A DNA stretch of 64,000 nucleotides, taken from positions 744,001 to 808,000 of the forward strand of contig NZ_JACHMC010000001.1 of the NCBI RefSeq assembly GCF_014204815.1. The letters run 5' to 3'. Within the stretch, counting starts at the first letter, position 1, and each line of letters starts with the position of its first letter. A program made the position numbers and the translations under genes. Below the pieces are notes generated by a model. That model ran no database searches. It was not told the DNA's origin and was given only the letters and a program-made list of their open reading frames with translations. Origin of the DNA: Micrococcus flavus (GTDB lineage: Bacteria > Actinomycetota > Actinomycetes > Actinomycetales > Micrococcaceae). Below, piece by piece: positions 24,208 through 33,567 of the stretch.

Positions 24208-25955
24208 CCCCTCCCGCCTCTCGTCCCGCCCTCCGTCGGGCCCGGTCCGTGGCGGCAGCCGTCCTAGCGCTGGCCCTGGCCCTGTCCGGCTGCGCCCAGG
24301 TGCCGCAGTCCTCGGCGGTGCGCAGCGGCGCCCCCCTGGACACCGGCGGCGGTCCGGAGAACGTGCCGCAGTTCCACCCGCCGGGCCCGGCGGAGGGCGC
24401 CTCCGCCGAGCAGGTGGTGCGGGGGTTCGTGCTGGCCGGGACGGCACCCGAAGACGGGTACGCGATCGCGCGGCAGCACCTGGCGGGCGAGGCCGTGGAG
24501 CGCTGGGACCCCGCCCGCACCACGGTCGTGTACTCCGGCGAGCCCACCCTGGTCCGGGGTCAGACCGAGGGGACGTGGGAGCTGCAGCTGGAGGTGGCCG
24601 CGGAGGTGGACGAGTACGGTCTGCGCACCGAGGCGCCGACCGGCACCACGCGCGGCTGGGAGGTCACCGTGGAGGAGGTGGCCGGCGAGCCGCGCATCAC
24701 CTCCCTGCCGGACGGAACGCTGCTGTCCACCACGCAGTTCGCTCAGCTGTTCGCCCCCCAGACCCTGTACTTCTACGACCAGACCCGCACCTACGCGGTC
24801 CCGGACATCCGCTGGTTCGTCAACCGCCGCGGCACCGTCACCTCGCTCGCCCGCGCCCTGCTGCACGGCCCGGCGCCCTACCTCACGGGCGCCGTCGACA
24901 CGGCATTCCCGCTGCGCACGGGCGGCGACCTCTCGAGCCCCTCCGTCCCGGTCTCCGAGGCCGGGGTCGCGACGGTCGACCTCGCCCCGGCCACCGCGGA
25001 GGGCGCGGACACCGAGCAGCTGTTCCGCATGCGCGAGCAGATGGAGCTCACCCTGACGGGCGTCGCGGGCGTGGACCGCGTGGAGGTGACGGTCGACGGA
25101 CGCCCCCTGACGCCGGCGAGCGGCGGCACGGCGCCGCCGGCGGCGTTGACGGAGGCGTCCGTGGGCACGGTGCAGGTCGGCGTGGACGCCGCGACCGACG
25201 ACCTGGTGCTGTTCCAGGGGCTGGCCGTCTCGCCCGCCGGGGGCGTCCCCGACGTCTCCGACCTGCGCCCCGTGGCGCCGACGATGGACCGGGACCGCAC
25301 CCGTTTCGCCTTCCTGGACCCGTCCCGAACGGCGCTCCACCTCGCCGTCGCGGACGGCGGTCGGTCCACCGTGCTCCAGGGATCGGCCCTCACCTCTCCC
25401 AGCATGGACACGCACGGCTGGGCCTGGACGGTGGACCGCGGCGCCGACGCACGCGTCTACGCCGTGCCGGCGGACGCCTCCGGACCGCGGCGCGTGGTCA
25501 GCGTCCCGTGGCTCGAGGACGGGGAGAGCATCGTCGACCTGCACGTGGGCTTCAGCGGGACGCGGGCCGCCCTTGTCGTCGCCGACGGCAGCGGCGACCG
25601 CTCCCTGCGCGTCGCCGGGATCGTGCGCGGGGACGACGCCGTGCCCACCGCCCTCACGGAGCCGGTGCGGGTGCCCACCCAGGTGCCGCCCGACCTGGCG
25701 CTCTGGGCGGGCGAGGAGAGCATGGTGGTCACCCGCGTGGCGTCCGACGCGGAGGACCGGGTGCGGCCGGAGATCGTGTCCCTCGACGGGACCTCGCGTG
25801 TCCTGAACCCGCTGGCCGGGCTGCAGGGGATCTCCTCTGGCGACGACGGCGCGCTCTACGCCGAGACGCCGGACGACGTGTTCCTGCTCGTGGGCTCCTC
25901 GTGGCGCGCGCAGGAGCTCCAGCGGCCCGTCCGGGACCTGTCCTTCCCCGGCTGA
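24204..25955 (+). CDS. lpqB: Lipoprotein LpqB, accessory to MtrAB
   Basis: A 583-residue lipoprotein. The signal sequence ends LALALSGC with Cys30 as the lipidation site. A GerMN domain lies about 270-350 (RWFVNRRGTVTSLARALLHGP and the region after it), then a beta-propeller-like LpqB C-terminal domain (MDRDRTRFAFLDPSRTALHLA). LpqB binds the sensor loop of MtrB and modulates signalling. The ATG overlaps the mtrB stop, so the three genes form one translational chain. Confidence 0.95.
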   Translation: MTPPASRPALRRARSVAAAVLALALALSGCAQVPQSSAVRSGAPLDTGGGPENVPQFHPPGPAEGASAEQVVRGFVLAGTAPEDGYAIARQHLAGEAVERWDPARTTVVYSGEPTLVRGQTEGTWELQLEVAAEVDEYGLRTEAPTGTTRGWEVTVEEVAGEPRITSLPDGTLLSTTQFAQLFAPQTLYFYDQTRTYAVPDIRWFVNRRGTVTSLARALLHGPAPYLTGAVDTAFPLRTGGDLSSPSVPVSEAGVATVDLAPATAEGADTEQLFRMREQMELTLTGVAGVDRVEVTVDGRPLTPASGGTAPPAALTEASVGTVQVGVDAATDDLVLFQGLAVSPAGGVPDVSDLRPVAPTMDRDRTRFAFLDPSRTALHLAVADGGRSTVLQGSALTSPSMDTHGWAWTVDRGADARVYAVPADASGPRRVVSVPWLEDGESIVDLHVGFSGTRAALVVADGSGDRSLRVAGIVRGDDAVPTALTEPVRVPTQVPPDLALWAGEESMVVTRVASDAEDRVRPEIVSLDGTSRVLNPLAGLQGISSGDDGALYAETPDDVFLLVGSSWRAQELQRPVRDLSFPG

Positions 25956-26080
25956 GGCGCGCCCGTCCGCACGGCGGGGCGGCGCGGTCCTCGGTCCCGC
26001 CGCCTCCTGCACCGGCGACCGCCCCGCACAGAAGCGGTCCGCGGCGCACCCGGGCCTCCGTGCCGTGCTGGACTGCGGCC

Positions 26081-26851
26081 ATGACAGGCACCGCCCGACC
26101 GGACCGGACCTCCCTGCTCGAGGGGATCGTGGACCTCGTGCTCCCCGCCGACTGCGCGGTGTGCGCCCGCCCCGGGACCCGGCTGTGCGCGGGGTGCGCG
26201 GCGGAGGTGGGGCGTCGGCTGGCCGTGCCCCGCCGGGCGGAGGAGGCGGCCCTGGCGCTGCCCCTGGGCCCGGACGGGACTCCGCTGCCGGTCACGGCGG
26301 CCGGGACGTACGCCGAGGAGCTGGCGACGGCGGTGCTCGCCTTCAAGGACCACCACGCCCTGGTGTTGCGCCCCCTGCTGGCCGACGCGCTCGCGCGCGC
26401 CGTCGCCGTGGCCCGGCTCGACCCGTCCGTGCCCCGGGCCGCGCACGCCCTGCTCGTGCCGGTGCCCGGCGGGGCGGCCGGGCACCGGAGGCGCGGCTAC
26501 GACCCGCTCGGCGAGCTCACCGGTGCCCTGCCGCCGGCGTGGGTGCGGCGGGATCTCGTCGTGGCCCCACGGCTCGGCGTGCCGCGGCCGCCGTGGGCGG
26601 CCGGCGCAGCATCCGCCCACGCCGGTGCGGACGCGCGGCAGCGCCGGGGTCGGGACCGCGGCTGGCGGGCGCGCCCCGGGCGCGTGCGTCCGGGCACCCC
26701 CGTGCTCCTGGTGGACGACGTCCTCACCACGGGGGCGACCCTCGCTGCGCTGGCCGCCGCGGTGCGCGCGGCGGGAGCCGACCCGGTGGGCGCCGTGGTG
26801 CTCGCAGCCGTCGCACCCCCGCGTCACCCGCGCGGCGGGGCGGAGGGCTGA
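26081..26851 (+). CDS. comF: ComF family amidophosphoribosyltransferase-like protein
   Basis: A 256-residue protein. An N-terminal zinc-ribbon carries four cysteines (Cys25, 28, 36, 39) in ADCAVCARPG and LCAGCAAEV. The type I phosphoribosyltransferase domain ends with the PRPP loop TPVLLVDDVLTTGATLAAL (about 203-221). ComF proteins take part in uptake or handling of single-stranded DNA in naturally competent bacteria. The ATG at 26081 is the first that keeps the zinc ribbon intact. It sits between lpqB and hpf, as is usual in Actinobacteria. Confidence 0.85.
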   Translation: MTGTARPDRTSLLEGIVDLVLPADCAVCARPGTRLCAGCAAEVGRRLAVPRRAEEAALALPLGPDGTPLPVTAAGTYAEELATAVLAFKDHHALVLRPLLADALARAVAVARLDPSVPRAAHALLVPVPGGAAGHRRRGYDPLGELTGALPPAWVRRDLVVAPRLGVPRPPWAAGAASAHAGADARQRRGRDRGWRARPGRVRPGTPVLLVDDVLTTGATLAALAAAVRAAGADPVGAVVLAAVAPPRHPRGGAEG

Positions 26852-27061
26852 GGGCCCCGCCGGACCGTCCTGGTCCCCGGACGCGGAGCGGGGGTAGTGT
26901 GCCGGGCACGGAGCACGCGCCAGCTGCTCCCGTCCCGCCCACGGCCGGAAGGAGGATCGCCCCCTCTCACCCGGACCGCCCGCGCGGTGGTCCCGAGGAC
27001 GGGGACCGCGACCTCCCGGCCCGCACGCGGGGCCCGAGTGAGTCGGATTCAGGAGGACACC

Positions 27062-27754
27062 ATGACTCTGGACGTCAGCTACATCGCCCGAGGCCTCACC
27101 CTCACGGACCGCTTCCGTGACCACGTGGAGGAGCGCCGGGAGCGGATCGAACAGCTCGCGGAGGGCGCGGACACCCTCGAGGTCAAGGTCACCAAGTCCT
27201 CGCACCACCGCCACTCGGAGGAGACCGTGCGCGTGGAGCTCACCGTGCGCGGCGCCCGCGAGGTGGTGCGCTCCGAGGCGGACGCGGACGACAAGCTCGC
27301 GGCGTTCGACGCGGCGTCGGCGCGCCTGGCCGAGCGGCTGCGCCGGATGCGCGACCGCCGCAAGGACCGCCGCCACGGCAAGGGGAGCCCGGGATCGCGC
27401 GGCGCTGCCGAGGTGGCCTTCGTCCCGCCGCTGCCGGCCACCGGGGAGGACCTCGAGGCCAGCGCCCAGGAGGCCTCCGGCGTGCCGGCCAGCGGCACCC
27501 CCGTGAGCATCCGGGCCAAGTCCTTCCCCGCCACCCCCATGACGGTGGACCAGGCCGTGGACGCCATGGAGCTCGTGGGCCACGACTTCTACCTCTTCCA
27601 GGACGCGGAGACGTCCACCCCGTCCGTGGTGTACCGCCGCCGCGGCTGGAGCTACGGCGTCCTCACCCTCGACCCGGACCTGCCGGCGGACCACGGGGCG
27701 TCGGCCGGCGTCGCGGAGCGACCGTACCGGGCGGAGGCCGACGCGGATGCATGA
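27062..27754 (+). CDS. hpf: Long-form ribosome hibernation promoting factor
   Basis: A 230-residue protein. The N-terminal HPF/RaiA domain (1-105) begins LDVSYIARGLTLTDRFRDHV and contains VKVTKSSHHRHSEETVRVEL. A basic and acidic linker follows, and the C-terminal dimerisation domain (about 168-225) shows SFPATPMTVDQAVDAMELVG and the end motif YRRRGWSYGVLTLDPD. The long form dimerises 70S ribosomes to inactive 100S particles in stationary phase. The ATG has a perfect AGGAGG site. TAGTGT at 26895-26900 is a weak candidate -10 in the 210-base upstream gap. Confidence 0.94.
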   Translation: MTLDVSYIARGLTLTDRFRDHVEERRERIEQLAEGADTLEVKVTKSSHHRHSEETVRVELTVRGAREVVRSEADADDKLAAFDAASARLAERLRRMRDRRKDRRHGKGSPGSRGAAEVAFVPPLPATGEDLEASAQEASGVPASGTPVSIRAKSFPATPMTVDQAVDAMELVGHDFYLFQDAETSTPSVVYRRRGWSYGVLTLDPDLPADHGASAGVAERPYRAEADADA

Positions 27755-27757
27755 GGC

Positions 27758-29107
27758 GTGAGCGGCACGTCCGCACACGGCGGGGCGGCGTCGTCCGGGC
27801 AGCACCCGGGCGACGCCGCCCCCGTGTGGTCCGCCTCGCGCGCCCGCCGCGTGGTGCTCGCCGCCCAGGGGCTGGCCGGACCGCGGCCGGCCGCCTCGGC
27901 GCGCCGCGTGCGGTCCGTCATGGACCGCCTGGGCGTCGTGCAGATCGACTCGGTGAACGTCCTGGCGCGCGCCCACCTCATGCCGTTCCACGCCCGGCTC
28001 GACGGCGTGGACCCGGCCGACGTCGACCGGCTCGTCTCGGCGCGGCCCCACCGATACACGGAGGCCTGGGCGCACGAGGCGTCGATCGTCCCCGCCGAGC
28101 GCAGATCCGCGCTCGTGGCCCTGCAGTCGCGCACGTGGCCGCTGGCCGCGGACCTCCCCGAGGACGAGCTGCGGGCGGCCCGGCAGCAGGTCCTGGCCCT
28201 GCTGGACCGCCACGGACCGCTCACGGCCCGGGAGGTCGAGGCCCGGGGCGTGGACGCGGGAGCGCGAGAGCAGGGCTGGGGATGGAACCGGTCCCGCGGC
28301 AAGCGCGTGCTGGAGCACCTGTTCGCCACCGGGGAGGTGGTGGCCGCCGGACGCACCGCCTCCTTCGAGCGGCGCTACGCGCTGCCCTCCCTGCTGTGGC
28401 CCGAGGGGCGCGGCGGGCTGACGCCGGTCCCGACGGATCCCCGTGCCGCGGGCGACCCCGCGCTGGCGGCGGCGCTCCCGCTGACCGCCGTTGCGGTGCG
28501 GGCCCTCGGGGTGGCCTCGACGGCGGCCGTGGCCGACTACCACCGGCTGCCCGTCACGCTCACGGCGCGGGCCCTGGGGGTGCTGCGGGACCGGGGGGAG
28601 GCCGCGCCCGTGCGGGTGCGGCTGGGTCCCGGCCGGCCGGTGCAGGCCTGGGCCGACCCGCGGGCGCGCACGCCGCGCACGGCCGAGGCCGTGGCGCTCG
28701 TGAACCCGTTCGACCCGCTCGTGTTCCACCGGCCCCGGGTCGAGCGGCTGTTCGGAGTGCGGTACCGGATCGGCATCTACACCCCGGCCGCCCGCCGCGA
28801 CCGCGGCTACTACCCCCTGCTGCTCCTGCAGGGTGAGCGGCTCACCGCACAGGCCGACCTCACGGCGGACCGCCGCGCGGACCCGCCCGTCCTGCGGGTG
28901 CGCGGCGCCTGGGCGGAGGACCCGGCCGCGGTGCCCGGGCCTCGGGGCGCCGCTCCCACGGTGGAGGGGGTGGCCGCCGCGCTGGCGGCTGAGCTGCGGC
29001 GCCTGGCGTGCTGGGCCGGGCTGGCCGGCGTCGTGGTGGACGCGGACGCCCCCGGGGACCTCGTGGCACCCCTGCGCGCGCACCGGCGCGACGACGGCCC
29101 CGGGTGA
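27758..29107 (+). CDS. Winged-helix crosslink-repair DNA glycosylase, YcaQ/AlkX-like
   Basis: A 449-residue member of the HTH_42 family. The catalytic QxD motif is at Gln62-Ile63-Asp64 within MDRLGVVQIDSVNVLARAH. Downstream are RPHRYTEAWAHEASIVP, GWGWNRSRGKRVLEHLFATG and NPFDPLVFHRPRVERLFG, all typical. Family members unhook interstrand crosslinks or remove alkylated bases. It starts at a GTG 3 bases after the hpf stop. Its location between hpf and secA suggests co-transcription with hpf. Exact lesion specificity cannot be read from sequence. Confidence 0.85.
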   Translation: MSGTSAHGGAASSGQHPGDAAPVWSASRARRVVLAAQGLAGPRPAASARRVRSVMDRLGVVQIDSVNVLARAHLMPFHARLDGVDPADVDRLVSARPHRYTEAWAHEASIVPAERRSALVALQSRTWPLAADLPEDELRAARQQVLALLDRHGPLTAREVEARGVDAGAREQGWGWNRSRGKRVLEHLFATGEVVAAGRTASFERRYALPSLLWPEGRGGLTPVPTDPRAAGDPALAAALPLTAVAVRALGVASTAAVADYHRLPVTLTARALGVLRDRGEAAPVRVRLGPGRPVQAWADPRARTPRTAEAVALVNPFDPLVFHRPRVERLFGVRYRIGIYTPAARRDRGYYPLLLLQGERLTAQADLTADRRADPPVLRVRGAWAEDPAAVPGPRGAAPTVEGVAAALAAELRRLACWAGLAGVVVDADAPGDLVAPLRAHRRDDGPG

Positions 29108-29115
29108 CCGGACCG

Positions 29116-29121
29116 TAGACT
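29116..29121 (+). promoter_or_regulatory. -10 hexamer TAGACT of secA
   Basis: TAGACT is 8 bases after the stop of the glycosylase gene and 84 bases before the secA GTG, giving a leader of about 75-80 bases. No clear -35 was found. Confidence 0.45.
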
Positions 29122-29205
29122 GTGCGGACGACCGCGTACCGGACCGGGCGGCCGCCGTCGTGCGCGACCTGAGCCCGGGCCTCACCGCAAGGGAGCAGAG
29201 AACCA

Positions 29206-31944
29206 GTGCCTTCGATCATCGACCGCGTCCTGAAGATCTCGGACAACCGCGTCCTGAACCGCATGCGGGGCACGGTGGACGCCGTGAACCTCCTCGAGGA
29301 GGACTTCCGCGCGCTCTCCGACGCCGAGCTGCGCGCGGAGACGGACACGCTCCGAGCCCGGGCAGCCGACGGGGAGTCGCTGGACCTGCTGCTGCCCGAA
29401 GCGTTCGCGGCGGTCCGCGAGGCGGCCGGCCGCACCCTCGGCCAGCGGCACTACGACGTGCAGCTGCTCGGCGGGATCGCCCTGCACCGGGGCAACATCG
29501 CGGAGATGAAGACCGGTGAGGGCAAGACGCTGGTGGCCACCGCGCCGGCCTATCTCAACGCGCTGACCGGCAAGGGCGTCCACGTGGTCACCACGAACGA
29601 CTTCCTGGCCTCCTACCAGGCCGACCTCATGGGGCGCGTGTACCGGTTCCTGGGGATGGAGACCGGCGTGATCGTCTCGGGTCAGGACCCAGCCACGCGC
29701 CGTGCCCAGTACGCCGCGGACATCACCTACGGGACCAACAACGAGTTCGGCTTCGACTTCCTCCGGGACAACATGGCCTGGTCCCTCGAGGAGCTCGTCC
29801 AGCGCGGCCACCACTACGCGATCGTGGACGAGGTGGACTCGATCCTCATCGACGAGGCGCGGACCCCGCTGATCATCTCGGGGCCCGCGCAGGGAGCCAC
29901 GAGCCGCTGGTACAGCGAGTTCGCCCGCCTCGCGCGGAAGCTGGACAAGGGCACCGACTACGAGGTGGACGAGAAGAAGCGCACCGTGGGCGTGCTCGAG
30001 CCCGGGATCGAGAAGGTCGAGGACCACCTGGGCATCGCGAACCTGTACGAGGCGCAGAACACCACCCTCATCCAGTACCTGAACAACGCGGTGAAGGCCA
30101 AGGAGCTGTTCCAGCGGGACAAGGACTACGTGGTCCTCGAGGGCGAGGTGCAGATCGTCGACGAGCACACCGGCCGCGTCCTGAAGGGCCGGCGCTACAA
30201 CGAGGGGCTGCACCAGGCCATCGAGGCCAAGGAGGGCGTCGAGGTCAAGCCGGAGAACCAGACCCTGGCCACCGTCACCCTGCAGAACTACTTCCGCGGC
30301 TACGAGAAGCTCTCCGGCATGACCGGCACCGCCGAGACCGAGGCGGCGGAGTTCACGTCCACCTACGGCCTCGGCGTGGTCGTGATCCCGCCGAACAAGG
30401 AGAAGCGCCGCGTCGACCGCAACGACCTCGTCTACAAGAACGAGAAGGTCAAGTTCGACGCCGTGGTCGCGGACATCCAGGAGCGGCACGCCGCGGGCCA
30501 GCCCGTCCTGGTGGGCACCACGTCCGTGGAGAAGTCCGAGTACCTCTCCACCCTGCTGTCCAAGGCCGGCATCCGCCACGAGGTCCTCAACGCCAAGAAC
30601 CACGCGCGCGAGGCCGCGATCGTGGCGCAGGCGGGCCGGTCGGGCGCCGTCACCGTGGCCACGAACATGGCCGGCCGCGGCACGGACATCATGCTCGGCG
30701 GCAACGCCGAGTTCTCCGCCGTCGCCCGCATGGCCGAGCTGGGCCTGGACGCGGCGGAGGACCCGGAGGCCTACGAGGCCCGCTGGCCCGAGGTGCTGGC
30801 CCAGGCCGAGGCGGCCGTGATCGACGACCGGGAGCGGGTGCGCGAGGCGGGTGGCCTCTACGTGCTGGGCACCGAGCGCCACGACTCCCGGCGCATCGAC
30901 AACCAGCTGCGCGGCCGCTCCGGGCGCCAGGGCGATCCCGGCGAGTCCCGCTTCTACCTGTCCCTCACGGACGACCTGATGCGCAACTTCAACCCCGGCG
31001 CGGCCCAGCGGATCATGAACTCCGCCTCGATCCCGGACGACATGGCCCTCGAGTTCAAGATGGTCTCCTCGGCCATCCAGAATGCCCAGTCGCAGGTGGA
31101 GGGGCGCAACGCGGAGCAGCGCAAGAACGTCCTGAAGTACGACGACGTCATGAACCGTCAGCGCGAGGCCATCTACGCGGACCGCCGCTCGATCCTCGAG
31201 GGGGAGAACCTCGGGGAGAAGGTGCGCGGGTTCGTGGCGGAGGCCGTGGGCGCCGTCGTGGACGCCCACACGGAGGAGGGCGGACCCACCGACTGGGACC
31301 TCGACCAGCTGTGGGCCGATCTGGGGGACATCTACCCCGTGGGCATCACCCCGGAGGACGTGGTGGCGGAGGCCGGGGGGCGGGGGCGTCTGAAGGCCGC
31401 GGACCTGCGCCGCGAGCTCGTGTCCGACGCGCTGCTGGCCTATGACGACCGCGAGGAGCAGGTCGGGGCGGAGAACCTCCGCGAGGCCGAGCGTCGCGTG
31501 GTGCTGTCCGTGGTGGGCCGGAAGTGGCAGGAGCACCTCTACGAGATGGACTACCTCAAGGAGGGCATCGGCCTGCGGGCGATGGCCCAGCGCGAGCCGC
31601 TCGTGGAGTACCAGCGCGAGGGCTACACGATGTTCCAGGCCATGCTCGCGGCGATCCGCGAGGAGTCCGTGCGCATCCTGTTCCGCGCTCAGATCGCCGC
31701 CGCTCCGGCGCCCACGCAGCTGCCGGGCGTGAAGGACGCGCGGGCGGCCACGATGGCTCCCCAGATCTCGATCGAGGGCGTGGAGACTCCGCGCCAGCCC
31801 GCGCAGTTGCGCCTGATCGGCCCGTCCGAGGACGGGGATGCGGTGGAGGCGAAAGCCGTCACCGGTGACGGGCGCACGGTCGACGCGGGGACCAACCGGG
31901 CCTCGCGACGCCGCCAGGCCCGGCAGGAGCGCCGCCAGGACTGA
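29206..31944 (+). CDS. secA: Preprotein translocase ATPase SecA
   Basis: A 912-residue motor. The Walker A motif [11 protein letters not shown] is at residues 101-111, the DEAD-like box [16 protein letters not shown] follows. [25 protein letters not shown] and [13 protein letters not shown] mark the two nucleotide-binding folds. The preprotein cross-linking and helical-wing regions are full length. The C-terminus ends ARQERRQD without the zinc-binding Cys cluster that many SecA proteins have. It uses ATP to push unfolded proteins through SecYEG. The GTG start follows AAGGGAGCAGAG. Confidence 0.98.
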   Translation: MPSIIDRVLKISDNRVLNRMRGTVDAVNLLEEDFRALSDAELRAETDTLRARAADGESLDLLLPEAFAAVREAAGRTLGQRHYDVQLLGGIALHRGNIAEMKTGEGKTLVATAPAYLNALTGKGVHVVTTNDFLASYQADLMGRVYRFLGMETGVIVSGQDPATRRAQYAADITYGTNNEFGFDFLRDNMAWSLEELVQRGHHYAIVDEVDSILIDEARTPLIISGPAQGATSRWYSEFARLARKLDKGTDYEVDEKKRTVGVLEPGIEKVEDHLGIANLYEAQNTTLIQYLNNAVKAKELFQRDKDYVVLEGEVQIVDEHTGRVLKGRRYNEGLHQAIEAKEGVEVKPENQTLATVTLQNYFRGYEKLSGMTGTAETEAAEFTSTYGLGVVVIPPNKEKRRVDRNDLVYKNEKVKFDAVVADIQERHAAGQPVLVGTTSVEKSEYLSTLLSKAGIRHEVLNAKNHAREAAIVAQAGRSGAVTVATNMAGRGTDIMLGGNAEFSAVARMAELGLDAAEDPEAYEARWPEVLAQAEAAVIDDRERVREAGGLYVLGTERHDSRRIDNQLRGRSGRQGDPGESRFYLSLTDDLMRNFNPGAAQRIMNSASIPDDMALEFKMVSSAIQNAQSQVEGRNAEQRKNVLKYDDVMNRQREAIYADRRSILEGENLGEKVRGFVAEAVGAVVDAHTEEGGPTDWDLDQLWADLGDIYPVGITPEDVVAEAGGRGRLKAADLRRELVSDALLAYDDREEQVGAENLREAERRVVLSVVGRKWQEHLYEMDYLKEGIGLRAMAQREPLVEYQREGYTMFQAMLAAIREESVRILFRAQIAAAPAPTQLPGVKDARAATMAPQISIEGVETPRQPAQLRLIGPSEDGDAVEAKAVTGDGRTVDAGTNRASRRRQARQERRQD

Positions 31945-31961
31945 CCGGTCCCACGGAGCGA

Positions 31962-32009
31962 CCACAGGCCTGGGCGGCCGCGCAGCGACGCGGCCGTCCG
32001 GGCCTGTGG
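31962..32009. terminator. Hairpin between convergent secA and the Rv3235-family gene
   Basis: CCACAGGCC at 31962-31970 pairs with GGCCTGTGG at 32001-32009, and the inner CGGCCGCG pairs with CGCGGCCG. Two mismatches separate the halves. It ends 14 bases before the stop of the leftward neighbour, so it may serve both genes. Confidence 0.7.
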
Positions 32010-32023
32010 CGCAGGGAGCGGGG

Positions 32024-32515
32024 TCAGCCGACCTCGACGGCCGTCACCTTCCAGCGGCTCAGGCGCCGCTCGATGCGCAGCGCCAGCGCCCTGGCCCGTC
32101 CGCCGACGACCACGGTGGCGCTGGCCTCGATGCGCCCGGGGGCCACCTCGCAGACCCGTGCCCCGGCCGGCCGAGGAGCGGTGCTGAGGGACGGGCGGGC
32201 GCCGGTGCGGTCGAGCAGGTCCACCCGGCGGCTCATCTTCTCGAAGGCCTCCGGATCGAGCCACCCGGCCAGATCGCGGAGCGGGCGGCGGCCCGCCTCC
32301 GTCTCCACGACCGCCACCGCGACGACGGCCGCGAGCGAGCGCACTCGGCGCAGCTCCTCCCGGTCCTGTTCACGGTCGACGCGACGCAGCAGGTCCGCGG
32401 CGCGCGGCAGGGTGGCCGTGCGTCGGGCCGTGCCGTGCAGGAGCGCAGATCCCTCGGAGGGGCGGGCTGCCGGGCGGGCATGCGGACGGGCGGGGGCGGT
32501 GGCGAGAGCGGTCAT
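32024..32515 (-). CDS. Rv3235-family protein of unknown function
   Basis: A 163-residue basic protein with a disordered N-terminus rich in Ala, Pro and Arg. A helical part (LRRVRSLAAVVAVAVVETEAGRRPLRDLAGWLDPEAF) is followed by a strand-rich C-terminus (RIEASATVVVGGRARALALRI and SRWKVTAVEVG). The pattern matches the mycobacterial Rv3235 family, also found near secA. The ATG is preceded by AGGAGGACGCC. It is downstream of the LysM gene on the same strand (116-base gap). No function is known. Confidence 0.75.
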   Translation of the reverse strand: MTALATAPARPHARPAARPSEGSALLHGTARRTATLPRAADLLRRVDREQDREELRRVRSLAAVVAVAVVETEAGRRPLRDLAGWLDPEAFEKMSRRVDLLDRTGARPSLSTAPRPAGARVCEVAPGRIEASATVVVGGRARALALRIERRLSRWKVTAVEVG

Positions 32516-32631
32516 GGCGTCCTCCTGGTGGTGTGCGTGGGAAGCGTGCGGTGAGGGGGAGACGGCGCCGAGGGGGTCGGCGTGGGGTCGAGCGCCGCCG
32601 GGAGAGGCCCCGGCGACCCGTGGGGCGGGGC

Positions 32632-33402
32632 TCATGGCGCCGCGGCCTCGGTGACGGGCGCGGCATGCGGCGAGAAGACGGGCGCCGTGAGGACGGTGCC
32701 CGGCAGGAGCGTGTGGGGGTCCGGTCCGATGGTGTCCTCGTTCTCGCGGTACCAGTCCCGCCACCGGCGGTCCACCTCCCGCGGCGTGGCGTCGGGTCCG
32801 AGCTCCCGCGCGGCGATGTCCCAGAGGCAGTCGCCGGAGCGGACCGTCACGGTGGGGTGCTCCGCGGTGGGGCGGCCGGCCGGGGCCGCGCCGGGGGGCG
32901 GGGTCTGGGGGGATCGAGGCGTCCACGCCGCGCTGGGCGGGCGGTCGGCCTCCGCGCGGTCCGCGGTGTCCGCCGGGGCGGTGGAGCTCCAGGACGCGTC
33001 GACGGGGCCGGTCCGGACGGGCCCGGTGTCGGCGAGGGCCGCCGGTGCCGCGATCAGCTGGGCGCCGAGCACGGCAGCCCCGACCCGCTGCAGCATGCCC
33101 GGGGTCAGCCGCAGGCCGACGCGCTCCCAGCCCGCCCGCCCGGTGCGCCGCCCCGCCGCCTGGAGCGCGAGTCCCAGCAGGCCCACGGCCCACCAGGCCA
33201 GGAGGGCCAGCCCGGCGATCCCCGCGAGCAGTGCCAGGAGTCGCAGCACGGCGTCCTCCGTGGTGGCGGGAGCACTCCGCCACAGGCTCGCGGACGCGGT
33301 CAGGAGCGCCGGGCCCGCCACGGCCAGCAGTGCGGCCGCGACGAGATCGGGCGGCGTCGCCCGGTCCCACCGGGGCTGCGGGTGCGACGTGACTGCGGAC
33401 AT
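32632..33402 (-). CDS. Membrane protein with C-terminal LysM domain
   Basis: A 256-residue protein. Two or three hydrophobic segments lie at about 19-40, 52-82 and 105-125. An extended Pro/Ala/Thr-rich region leads to a LysM motif at about 185-245 (VTVRSGDCLWDIAARELG, then LLPGTVLTAP). LysM binds the glycan strands of peptidoglycan, so it is probably membrane-anchored and wall-attached. The ATG has GGAGGGG ahead of it. Its upstream region holds the nested dyad described at 33465-33535. Confidence 0.8.
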   Translation of the reverse strand: MSAVTSHPQPRWDRATPPDLVAAALLAVAGPALLTASASLWRSAPATTEDAVLRLLALLAGIAGLALLAWWAVGLLGLALQAAGRRTGRAGWERVGLRLTPGMLQRVGAAVLGAQLIAAPAALADTGPVRTGPVDASWSSTAPADTADRAEADRPPSAAWTPRSPQTPPPGAAPAGRPTAEHPTVTVRSGDCLWDIAARELGPDATPREVDRRWRDWYRENEDTIGPDPHTLLPGTVLTAPVFSPHAAPVTEAAAP

Positions 33403-33464
33403 GATCCCCTCCGATCGTCGTCCGGACGGCTCCCGTGCCGCCCGTGAACGTTGTCGTGACCAGT

Positions 33465-33535
33465 GAAGCAGACGGCTCGATACGTTGTCAATGATGCACT
33501 TTGGTGCATTTTGATGACGTTCGGCGGTCTGCTTC
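33465..33535. promoter_or_regulatory. Nested three-tier inverted repeat in the divergent intergenic region
   Basis: Three inverted repeats share nearly one centre (about 33501). The outer pair is GAAGCAGAC (33465-33473) with GTCTGCTTC (33527-33535). The middle pair is ACGTTGTCAA (33482-33491) with TTGATGACGT (33511-33520), 8 of 10 paired. The inner pair is ATGCAC (33494-33499) with GTGCAT (33504-33509). The patch is clearly more A/T-rich than its surroundings. A consensus TTGACA -35 reads leftwards from 33491. It may be an operator for both the LysM gene and the gene at 33568; the binding protein is unknown. Confidence 0.6.
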
Positions 33536-33555
33536 GTTGTGCGTTGCACGCGTCC

Positions 33556-33561
33556 TAGGCT
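33556..33561 (+). promoter_or_regulatory. -10 hexamer TAGGCT of a leaderless transcript
   Basis: TAGGCT is followed by six bases and the ATG at 33568. It places the dyad centre about 67 bases upstream of the transcription start. Confidence 0.55.
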
Positions 33562-33567
33562 GTGCCC

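Noticed and set aside
25856-29185. 1109-codon minus-strand ORF opposite comF, hpf and the glycosylase
   Set aside because: Overlaps three confident genes and has shadow-type composition.
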